Source: Euperipatoides rowelli (taxonomy: Eukaryota > Onychophora > Udeonychophora > Euonychophora > Peripatopsidae). From it: 13,221 nucleotides of DNA. A program made the position numbers and the translations under genes. Where the stretch lies: assembly GCA_003024985.2 (NCBI GenBank), contig PXIH01S0007316.1. One strand, 5' to 3'. This document shows positions 1 to 10,600 of this stretch, one piece after another (position 1 is the stretch's first letter; each line of letters starts with the position of its first letter). The notes under the pieces were generated by a model, which worked only from the letters and a program-made list of their open reading frames with translations, ran no database searches and was not told the DNA's origin.

Positions 1-1572
1 ATGTACTTATGTTTGTTTTTTTCAAGAGCTTTTAATTCTTATAAAAAAGAAGAAGTTAATGCTGCATTATTACCAAATTCAAAGTATGAGATAAATTCAA
101 TTTTGTTTAGGCTATTAATATCGAGGGTGGAATTATTATTTTAAAAACATTTATTAGTGAGAATTTTTTTTTTTGTCAACTGAAAAAACATTTGTTTTTT
201 AATTATTGAAATGGGTGTTGTTATTTGAAAAATTTTATTTTAAGTTTAATTACATTTATTTACACTTGATTTCCTGGTTTGTGTGGGAATTTATCAATAC
301 TAATAAAAATTATATACGTAGAGCTATGGAAAGTTTTATTAGAAAATATTATACTGACAGTTATCAAATAGTTAATTTTAATATTTGTAACTATTTAACG
401 ATCAAATAACCTATAACCGGATTAACCTAAGGATACATTACTACAAATAATCAAGGATGAAAATACTTAAGAGATATGTAGTAGGAGTTAGGGTTCAGGG
501 TAAGGCTAAGGTTAGGACTGTTTATTATCCTATGATTGGGGCATGGTGTGTTAAATACATAGTAGGAGTTAGGGTTCAGGGTAAGGGTTAGGACTGTTAA
601 TTTAAAAATAATGCTGTTATTAATATGGTGAATGGGACTTAGTGTCACCCGTTTCTAGGCTCAATTGTTACAAATAGCAATATTATAAGTGAAAGAATTA
701 GTTTATCTAGGCTACTGCATGGCTTCTTAAACTATTTCCACTCAATACCCCTTTTCACTGGGAAATTTTTACACGACCTCAGGTATAGCCTATAGATAGG
801 CCTATACATAATAGGTTCAAATCAAAAATATACTGGTGATAAATCATAAATAAATTTATTTTAAAACAAATCTTTGATATAATTTTACTATTTATTAAAG
901 ATGAAAGCAAATTTGCACACTAATGAGATGGTTGTGCTTGTTTGTTTGTTTTTATATAAAGAGTTAAATCTTGGCTGAATATTTCGTACCGCAGGACGTT
1001 GAGCATCTTAAAAGTTTTTGAGTTGCTCAATATTTTGATTTTATAATCGTCAATGCTGATAACGATGATTCACATAAATATGAAGTACAAAATGGCAGAA
1101 GTATATTTAGGGCTATTTCAGAAACATTGTACATTCAGAAATCTTTCACTGTTGCCAAATTTTTCACAACCCCAACATTCAGTTACAGGACCCCCATATA
1201 GGTTCATGATCAGTTTAAGAAGCCCTGATCTCTAGTACATCCCTTTTGTAATATAACAGCCCCATTATTAAAAATAAATTGTTTATTTTAACTTTATGGA
1301 ATATTTGTAGATTTTAATAATTAGTTAACTGTTTATCAATTATTATGGATTTTTAAAATAATCAAGTGATTAAGAATAATATTATTAATAGACATATTCT
1401 TAAATAGCTTCTTTATTGGCCAAATATTTTTAACTAGGCTATTTTTTAATTTATTTTTTTAATTTTGCCAGTTTTGTTAAAGACAATATAAAATCCCCTC
1501 CATCTCTTTAAATAAATGCTGATGATAAAAAAAATTCTATTTTAAAATTAAAAATTGTTTTTTTTTTTTTAG
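1..1572. other. Non-coding flank or first intron upstream of WDR4 exon A
   Basis: No convincing exon was found here. The region is AT-rich with frequent T runs. An open frame of 47 codons occupies 1-144 and another of 60 codons lies at 1053-1235. Neither shows WDR4 features or a plausible phase-2 donor. The T run at 1560-1570 is the polypyrimidine tract of exon A, so at least the right part is intron. The transcription start could lie here or further upstream. Confidence 0.6.
480..601 (+). repeat. Pair of 40-bp direct repeats with TTAGGG-like words
   Basis: The block AGTAGGAGTTAGGGTTCAGG followed by GTAAGG and ending in GTTAGGACTGTT occurs at about 480-522 and again at about 560-598. The second copy lacks six bases near its middle. 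Between them lies about 38 bp of unrelated sequence. The C-poor, TTAGG-rich words recall telomere repeats, but the unit is irregular and only present twice. Confidence 0.85.
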
Positions 1573-1641
1573 TAATATTAAGAAAGAAATCTTCCTTAGT
1601 GAGTTGCCGATAAAATCCAATACAGAGGACGACAATGGAGA
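1573..1641 (+). CDS. WDR4: WDR4 exon A (N-terminal blade linker)
   Basis: This 69-bp exon follows a long T run ending in AG and is followed by the consensus donor GTAAGT. It begins with the last base of a split codon, then gives 22 residues starting [12 protein letters not shown], and ends with GA, which joins C of the next exon to make Asp. The stretch matches the variable, acidic linker between the first strands and the first full WD repeat in WDR4, so sequence similarity alone is weak. Its assignment rests on the splice phase, the open frame and its position. The exon that precedes it, with the initiator Met, must end in phase 2 and was not found in 1-1572. Confidence 0.75.
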
Positions 1642-4600
1642 GTAAGTTTTTTAAGTTATATTAAGAATATTAAATTTTATTTTTGTTTTGTTTTCGCCAA
1701 ATATCCTATGTGTGTCTGTACTTTTCTAGTCTAACAATTTGAACTTATTGATTTGCTTCATTCGAATTTGTCAGAAATTTAGTGGATATTAGGTATAGTT
1801 ACACTTCAATTTAGTAAAATAGTCATAAGCTGCATTTCACTTTTGATTAATAAAACAAAATAATGCTGTTACCGGTACATAAAAGTATGATTTGCATTTC
1901 AGTTTTGCTTAAATAATGTAAATCATTAAACTTAGTTGTATTTCATCTTTGATTAATATCACTTTTCAATTTTGATAAATCAAATGAGATTGCATTTCAA
2001 TTTTGATGAATAAAATATCAAATTATGTTTTGCATGTCAATTTTGATTTAAAAATGTAAAATCGCGAGTTGCAGTTCAATTTTGATAAATATGTCATTAC
2101 CGTAAATGCAAAATCCTATAGATAAAATATGGAGTTGCATCACGATGTTGCATTTCAATGTTTATTTTAAGTAAAATCAAGAATTTCATTTCAGTTTTGA
2201 TTAAAAATCTAAAAACAGGAGTTCGACTTCAATCTTGTATAATAATTTTTTTTGTTGTTTGTTAGGTGGCACTCTATTTCCTTCGGAACAACAATATAAA
2301 GTGATGAGGATTTAAAACAGGCTAAGATGGTTAACCTCATATCCCTCACCCTATACTCATCATAATGAGTATAGGGTGAGGGATATGAGGTTAGGGTAGG
2401 AAATGGGTTTTTAAATTTGGTGCGTTTTTGGAGTTATCACATGGTGAAGGGAAGCGCTTCAGAATTTTTGAAATTTGTTTTATTTTTATGTATAGGTTAT
2501 TTTTGGGATAATAGTTAATAGATGGAATAGGTTTGATTTTTTTTAATTTATAGAATGGTGGTTTTTGGAGATTTAAAGTTGTTAAAAAAATTACATTTTA
2601 AAAAGGTGGTTATGGGTATTAAGTTTATGAGAAAATGGAGGGAAAGAGCAAGAGGATATTTGGGATATTACAATTATGAGTTTATAGGGTTAATGGGTAG
2701 TAGGGAGATTATGGGTTATTATATGAGGGAATGGTTAATATGTTCTTTTTTTTTTTTAAGTCAGGTCATCATCGCATCACAACTAATTGCACTAAACTTG
2801 TATATGCCACTGAGTTAAGAATGAGAGGGCTAGGCTGGAGAATAATAATATGCTTCTAAATATTCCCATTTTGGAATAAAACTGATGATGCTAAACAAGT
2901 TGATTTCATTTGTTTAAAAGCTGATTAAAGAATCATATAGTTCCACCAAAGAAGAAAATTATTTTAACAATTTTTAAATTAAAAAAAAATTAAAGATGAT
3001 TGAGTTGAGAATATAGAGTACTACTATATTGTTTGCCTCTTTCCTCCAATATAAAATTCTGTAAGGAATCCCCATGCCCTCCTCATTCTTTCATCCATTA
3101 GTGCATTTTTGTTTTGCCAATATAACCTTTGTAATAAATACATTTGATTTAAGCACTCCACTAATTGACCAATGTAGAATTATCATAATTTTAGTGAAGC
3201 AACCAGTCTAAAATAGTACATTACAGCTGATTATTTGTCCCTGAATTAACTGCTGTATAATATTTTTTTTTTCTTTTTAGCCTGTCTAGAGAAAACCCAA
3301 AGCATTTTTTGGCTTGTAAATTCTCACCTTCTGGGAAATATTTTGCTATATGTCATGAAAATAAAGAGCTGCTAGTTTTTGAAACTACACCAGACTGGAG
3401 AAAATTTGGAAGTTGGTAATAAATATTTACTTAGGCAACTTAATTTAAAAAAGAAATGTAGAATTTTTGGGTCGATATTGATATTTATGTTTTTTTTTTT
3501 GTAGGTTTTGCGTTAGAAGATGCACAGCTTTAATTTTCACTCATGGAGAAGATGCCATCCTCGTTGCAGACAAAACTGGTGATATATATCGGTTTTTGTT
3601 GAAAGATAGCAACACTGATACTTCTAGGACACTTCAGCTGGGACATTTATCCATGCTATTAGATGTTGTAAGTATTCAAATTCATTATTGGTGGGTGTTT
3701 GCTTCACTTTAATGATGGATTATAGATTTTACAGAATATTTTACTGCATATTTATTGTGTTAAAATATTGAAAAGTCATAATAATACTAGGTATAGTCAG
3801 TGTTAAAAGTTTATTAAACTACCGGTGATTAAAAAAAAAAAAAAGATTTTAATGTGGACTTTTCAAAATTGCTCATTTTAATAAAATCCTCGCTCTTACA
3901 AGCTAACCAGGCAGATAATTATTTGTTTTTAAAAAGATGGATAATTTATTCCATAGTGATATACAGTATCATTTTTTCATAGCCAGCAAGTTTTAATAGA
4001 ACCAATTGTTTAAAAATGCAGAAAAAAAAAATAGTGTGTAAAATTAAAACTAAAAGCAGTGACCATTATAGAGATGAATGACAGTGTACAATGCTGCTTA
4101 TTACATATGCAGGTATACTGGAAAGTGGTCAAATGCCCTCTGGACTGGGCTGCCAACAAGGGTCACAGGATATTTTAATAAAAATATCTATGTTTATTAA
4201 TCTTGGCGTGTAACATCACCTGTTAACATACATGCTAAGATAGAGACTAGTAAGAAGTAACAACCATTTCTTTTCTATTTCTGAATGTTCTGACATTGTT
4301 CTCCATGGTTCTTAGAACTCTTTTTTTCTTCAAATTCAAACCTTTGTGAAAACAATGATTTAGATAGATAATGATGCTTAAATGTTGATTTTTCACTTTA
4401 TATAGGTAATAACTCCGGATGACAAATTTGTAGTCAGTTGTGATAGAGATGAAAAAATCCGAGTGAGCTGCTATCCAAATTCTTACAACATCCACAGCTT
4501 CTGTCTTGGGCACACTGAGTAAGAATTATTTATCGATACATGTTACTGTATATTTCATTTGTTTCCAAATTTAGTTGAATATTGAACATTATTTATTTAT

Positions 4601-7600
4601 GTTTATAAGATTTGACATTATATAGAAATTTTACTTCTGTTGTATTTATTTCTTAGATAAACGTTTAAAATTTTACCCTTTTACGAAAATACCTGCATTA
4701 TTATTATTACTATTAATAATGCAGGTATTTATTATCAATTATAAAATATATACAATCTTAATTTATACACTATGTATTTTTTAATTTCAAACATCTATTT
4801 GGGATCCTATCTCGTGATTATATGGATCACAATTAATTATGATTTCATTGAAGATTTATATATAAAGAAATAAATAAGGATAACATCAATAAAACTGATT
4901 CATTCTTCAGTATATTGATTTAGTCTGCATAAACAGTTTCCGTGTAGGATCAAATAGTCCTTCTTAGACAATCAGAGCATGTAGAATTGTATATCCCTAA
5001 CCTTATGGAGGATTAAATTTTTCAGTCTAGCTGGCCAAATCACTCCACATACTCGCTAAAAAAAAACAAGTCAACACTCCACTCGTCTCCATTATCACTA
5101 TTATTGAGCAGAAGTAATACGTTATTCTATAACGTGCTAATGCAGACCACCTAAACTGATAGTCATTGCCCTGAGTAAAAGGAAAACTTCATCAACATTA
5201 CTTATGTTAATGCTATAATTTATATAAACAAGAAAAATTCAAGTAATGTGCCCATTAATAAGGCAGTGGAATGAATAATGCAACTGCTGATGTATTCTAA
5301 TCCCGAGAGACCCTGGACTTTGCTATAAGGTCTAGATAGGCAAACATTAAATCCATTGATTTGTTCAATTGATAGCCAATCCACTGCTCGTTAATCCAAA
5401 CTCAATGATATTATACCATCTGGGTATAATATCATTAGAGAGACTTCTAATTTTTAAATGTATATGTCATTTGCTACTAAATTAGTAGCAAATCACAAAA
5501 CAAAACATCCTGTTTTATTTCTATATCTTGTTCATAATTTGTCCAGCAAGTTACATTTACGATTTAATTACTGTATTTTTTAAGTTTAATGATTCTTTAT
5601 GGTATTTTATAAACTTTTAATTTAATTATACTGCTGATAGAATGATATTTCAGTATATCTTGTATGATTTTTGGTTATTTGTATTTCTTCTTCTGGTCTT
5701 CCCCTCATCCCCTGTTCCTGGAGTATGACCAACACCCTAGCCACACTGGGTACCCTCTCCCTGCAAAGAAAAATAAGAATTTAAGGAGGAGTATTTGAAA
5801 CAAACTTTAATAATAAAAAAGGACAATTTCGCTGCTAAACAATGATAATTCAATACTTCTAGGCTGTAGATTTGTGTAAATTGGAATTTACAAAGCTACG
5901 ATCTGATTGTATTTATCTTTCTGCATTGCTAGGGGAAGCTAGGCAAATTCATCGCTAGGGGGAGCTGCTTAAAGGTTGACATCATCGTAATCTACATGAT
6001 AGCAAATGACAGAGGCTGGCAACCAATCAGAAGCTAATAAACTGCAATCTAAACGCTCCTAACACCTCTGAGTATAAAATGGCTTGCAGAGTGAAAGTTC
6101 GGGAGATGGGACCTGAATTTTGATGGCTAACAGGCTTTGCTCCTGTAAGCAAGGAGTTGAAAATAGGACTGGAGGCTAACTAAGTAGCATCCTTTATACC
6201 ACGTCTGAAGGTGCTAACTAATGTTCGGCTGAAGGACTACTTCACCTGCATCTACTTCAAACCAAATCATACGTTCTAGTTACCTTTCAGTTACCATAGC
6301 AACTGAGACCTCCTTCTTGAATCTCATTTATAAAATGTTCCTCGATCCTGATATTAGACTTTTTCGCTACACATCCTCTCCAAAATTATGAAATAAAGAC
6401 TGTTTAACTTTATAAACTCGCAGTTAAATATTGTTTTCCCAACCCCAGTTGGCTACACTTCAAACCTTCGTCCCTTCTCCTCCTTCCCAAATTTGACCAA
6501 TAACCTTGTTCTATATAATTTTTGTAAGAGGATATTATTATTTTAATTATGGGAAAGGAATTTGTTGTCAATTTTTATAAGCAAATAAATATGTGTCTTT
6601 GCTAAATAAACCCTTGTTTGTGTGTGTGTGTGTAGAGGCTAAGTATTGAAATGACACCTCTTATTAAATTTTTCTCTTTCAGATGCATTTCTTAGGATCG
6701 TGAGGCATGGGTGGTACCTGTGACTTCCTATTGGGGCAGGGATAATAAAGGGCTAGTCCCCCTTTCTCCTCTTAGTTCCTAGTCGGCCGGTTCGAGTTGG
6801 AATTTCAGTAGGGTTTAGTTAGGGTACCTTCCTTTCGCCGTCTTGTGTTGATTATTTAGTTGTGATAAGAGAAATAACCATCAATTAGCACAATTGGCCC
6901 CTGTTCATTAAATATGTCTTTGGGGTAGCTAATGTCTACTTAAGGCCTACATGTAGTAATGACGTATTAGTAATCTCTGATACAGGTATTTGCATGTAAG
7001 TGTGGACAAAGCTAATAATGGAGGCTTAACATTTATCTGGTGATCTATTTCCCGGAACATATCTCTCTGATCTGTGATGGCCAGGATGTATTGGGATCTT
7101 GTGTGCGTCTGCGCGGTGTCCCTCAAGACGAGTCTATGGAGATTGTAGAGATATGTCCCAGTTTAAGGTTCATAGTCTAGTATTTGCGCCCTGCTAGGGC
7201 ATGAGTGCCTTTATTAACTACGAAAGAGGCCTAGTCTCTAAAGGATATATATATATATATATATACATAGTAGATGCACTACCATTAGAAATGATGGAAG
7301 GCATTGTACTATGAAATATATTACTTAGGGCCAGGGCTCCCATTTTAGTAGGTACTGTATATTCTTAGTCTTCCATACCAGTGCAAAACCTGCACCAGCC
7401 TAGGAGATGGCACCATGAGAATATCTGAATGCATCGTGCTAGAATGCAATCTTAGCCTAACCAAATAAATAGTCTTTCTCGTGATAGGGTAGAGCTAAAA
7501 TATTTTTAAAAATGTAATTATATTCAAGTAATTACCCATTCATCAGAATACTTGAAAATTTTAACAAAAATTCCAAGGGAAGAGGGTTATAGTAGCTTGA

Positions 7601-10600
7601 GGAAAATAAATGTGGCCGAAAATCTTTGACATAATGTCATTGCAAAATTTGAAAGTTGTGAAACTTTTAGTTTTTAAGTAACGCATTATCAAGTTATATT
7701 TAGAGATTCCAAGGGTGTGGAGGAAGGGGTAGTGCTGCTTTCCCTTACAAAGTTAGATTCACTATTATAAATATACGGTATATGTTTTTTGAAAGTATAA
7801 AAATGATTAGCTTTTCAACATTGTGTATAAAATTATTTCCCCACCCCCAAATGGCCTAAAACTCGATACTGGGTATAAAGGATGCCTGTGACAAAGTTGG
7901 ATTGTATTTGTTTTCATGGGGACTAAGTTATAGTAAAACAAACATGCGGACACAAACTTTCACAAATCTAGTCTTTATAAGATACAATAATAATATTGTT
8001 CATACTTCATAAGAAAGAAATTTATTACTGACATCTATTGACAGAAAATAATAATAAAAAGCTCATTAAGCTTAGAGGGAAATGCAGTTTCAAACCAATA
8101 CTATAGTAACAATAGTAAATAATAAAAATTGAAAAATCTAGATTTTGACAATTAAGGGACTGTTTTACATCAAAATATTTGTTTGTCTGAATTAAGCAAC
8201 AATCCATCATTCTTGGATGCATTTGAAATTAAAGTATGACAAATCTATAGGGTCATTTCATGCCAAATGGCATAATCTTTGTCACACTTTTGAATCTGAC
8301 CAGCTTGGATTTTCATGAAATTTAACCTAGTCCTAGGTCTATATAATTTATTGTAAGCCCTAAGTAAAAATCTGAAATTTTATATTTTTATGTTGTTCTT
8401 TTTTTTTTTAATTTTTTAAAAATGAGCCAATTTTAATCTTTGTCATATTTTTTATTATATAACTTAAAACAGAGAAGAGATTGAATAATGAAATAAAAGC
8501 CATTTTGTAGATCTACCACTTTATAATAACTTAGTTTAAACTTTCAAGGTCACTATTGACTCAAAAGTTTGACCTTGAAATTCACACCCAAAAAAAAAAA
8601 CATATACCCAAAAATTTTAAAAATATTTTTCTTTATTCTTTGTTATCTGTGCCACAGGCATACAAAGTTTCAACTTGGGGTCTCAATGGATCATTTTAAT
8701 AACAGTCCATTCTAAAAAATGTTATTCAAATGTTGTATTTTTGATTTTTATTAATTAAACTTTATTCAATATCAAATGTAGGGTTTTACCTAGTTAATCT
8801 AATTTATGCAATAATATTTTGAATCTTGGATGATGATTATTAAAATTTTTGCATAGCCTACATTTCAATTAAAATATTTATATGAACAGTGTATTCCCTC
8901 ATTTTCCTTACCAAGTGGTGCCCTCTTGTGCAAGTATTTTAATCAAAATTGTATACATGTACATTTAAGCATATACTTTTTTTTTTATAAATAAAAGTGA
9001 AAACTATTTTCTAAGTTGTTAAAATTCATATTTACATAATAAGAGTATGTGAATGCACATTTACATCTAACCAATCACTTGATTAGGATCATATAGTATT
9101 TCATTTCATATGGACTAGTTATTCCCATTTAATTTTAATTCTTGTAATATTACATTGCTAGACCACAGTTTAATTATCCTGATAGTTATGTGAGTGTGGG
9201 GTAATAAATTTAATCCATTATATTTACTTTTATTAGATTTGTTACAAAATTAAGCCTCTTGTCAAGATATCCCAACATTCTAATGTCAGGATCTGGGGTA
9301 AGTTTCAAAATGTATACAATTTGTATATGTGATTTGTTGGATACTTGTAAGTGCAGTATATACTATATACAGTATATTATAATGAATGCGATCATTATTA
9401 TTTTATTTATTGTATTGGTTCGCTGTGCAAAGGATAAGCTGATTAAGTTTGTGCATTGTTTACTTTCTTAGTGCAACATTTATTATTTGATAGGCTAAAT
9501 GAGATTGTGAACAATGTTAGTTAATTATTNATATTATTTACTTTGCATGCATAATATGCATTCTTGAGTATTAAAGGTTGTTTCAGACCTGCTTTAATGG
9601 TCTTGCTCTTTAGGTGGCTCTTGTCACTTTCAATGAGCTTATTATATTCTTGGTTTTATGTGGTTGGACTGGTGCGTGTCAATCTGAGGTGTGAGACCCG
9701 CCCCAGAGTATACATATCAATAATTTGAGGCTTATAATTTGTATTCTTTATTATTTAATCAGCAAGTGGCTGATTAATTATGTTACAGCATTGTTTTGGA
9801 ATAAACATCTTGTGAGTCCTCTGGAAACTGCTATATGATGACCTGCAGGTACCAGAGCTACTGCTGTACATGTGACATAGCCAGTAGGATCATCATATAG
9901 TGGTGCCCTCTTTGTGCAAGTAACTTAAACCGTTAGATTGATAGACTTTTCTGTAATATTCAAGTTCCTGGACAGAAACAAAAATGTCCACCTTTTACAG
10001 CGCTTTCATTACATAAAAAAAATGTGATTTTTGTTTATTGTTTAAAAGACTTTTTCAGAACTGTTTTTCAGATAGGGTTGCAAACACTATCATTTTGACC
10101 CGAATACTTCGGGTTTAGCGATGATTCTAGGGGCTTCGGGTTTTTAAGAAAATTCTTCAGATTTGTTGATTTGGGTGATGTGTACTGCTTACGGGTGTTA
10201 GACGCCCAGAATCCAGTAAATGGAGATTTCCAGTTAATAATAGAATGCATTATACCTTTTGTTTTTCGTCAGTGCAGCCGAACCAGTGGGCCGATTCTGT
10301 TTATACTATTAAATACTAGCACAATTGTGCGCAGCGTGGCGTCGTCTAAAAATGCTGTGCAGAATTGTTACAGGACACCTAAAAGCTGGCATCACAATGT
10401 CCCATTTTACCATGTTTTTAACATTGTGCATCTATTTCAGTCAATACGTCAAATGGCCGAAATAACTTAAAATTATCAAAATCAATAATAGATAAAAGTA
10501 TCAGAGAAGAGCATCTTCTTAATCTAATTGTTTGTCGTATGACGCATCTGTAGGTAAGACTGAAAATTGTATACTTAATTGGTAAATAAATAATATTCAT

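Larger units (their letters stand above)
1642..3280 (+). other. WDR4: WDR4 intron between exons A and B
   Basis: This intron of 1,639 bp runs from donor GTAAGT to acceptor TTCTTTTTAG. It contains a cluster of degenerate short repeats, a perfect hairpin and a cytosine-depleted tract, each listed separately. The remaining 2760-3280 part is ordinary AT-rich sequence in which I see nothing else. Confidence 0.9.
4519..9236 (+). other. WDR4: WDR4 intron between exons D and E (4.7 kb)
   Basis: This is the largest visible intron. It carries three hairpins (4687-5493), an LTR-like block (about 5865-6457), short TG and AT microsatellites, a less AT-rich, repeat-like stretch (about 6690-7460) and a region resembling a dispersed repeat (about 8250-8720). 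The minus-strand frames here (for example 8025-8222) have no recognisable product. Confidence 0.88.

Noticed and set aside
1-144. Open frame of 47 codons starting at base 1 as a WDR4 first exon
   Set aside because: No WDR4-like residues, no donor in the needed phase, and short open frames are common in such AT-rich DNA.
1053-1235. 60-codon frame beginning near AAAATGGCAGAAG as the initiator exon
   Set aside because: The start context is good, but the peptide does not resemble the WDR4 N-terminus and there is no clear phase-2 donor.
1802-2236. CRISPR-like array
   Set aside because: Repeats are diverged and irregularly spaced, and the context is an animal intron.
2555-2818. 87-codon frame as a gene
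   Set aside because: It is explained by the C-depleted composition; no family likeness, and it runs through a T run into unrelated sequence.
4247-4513. Minus-strand 88-codon frame opposite exon D
   Set aside because: It is an antisense shadow of the conserved WDR4 exon.
6789-6800. tRNA-type B box (GGTTCGAGTT) suggesting a SINE or tRNA
   Set aside because: The last consensus C is missing and no A box or cloverleaf could be fitted upstream.
9530-9530. Undetermined base as a biological signal
   Set aside because: A single n is an assembly or base-call ambiguity inside an intron.
10171-10470. 99-codon frame inside the hAT element as a transposase piece
   Set aside because: No hAT motif seen and it is upstream of the better transposase-like start at 10631.
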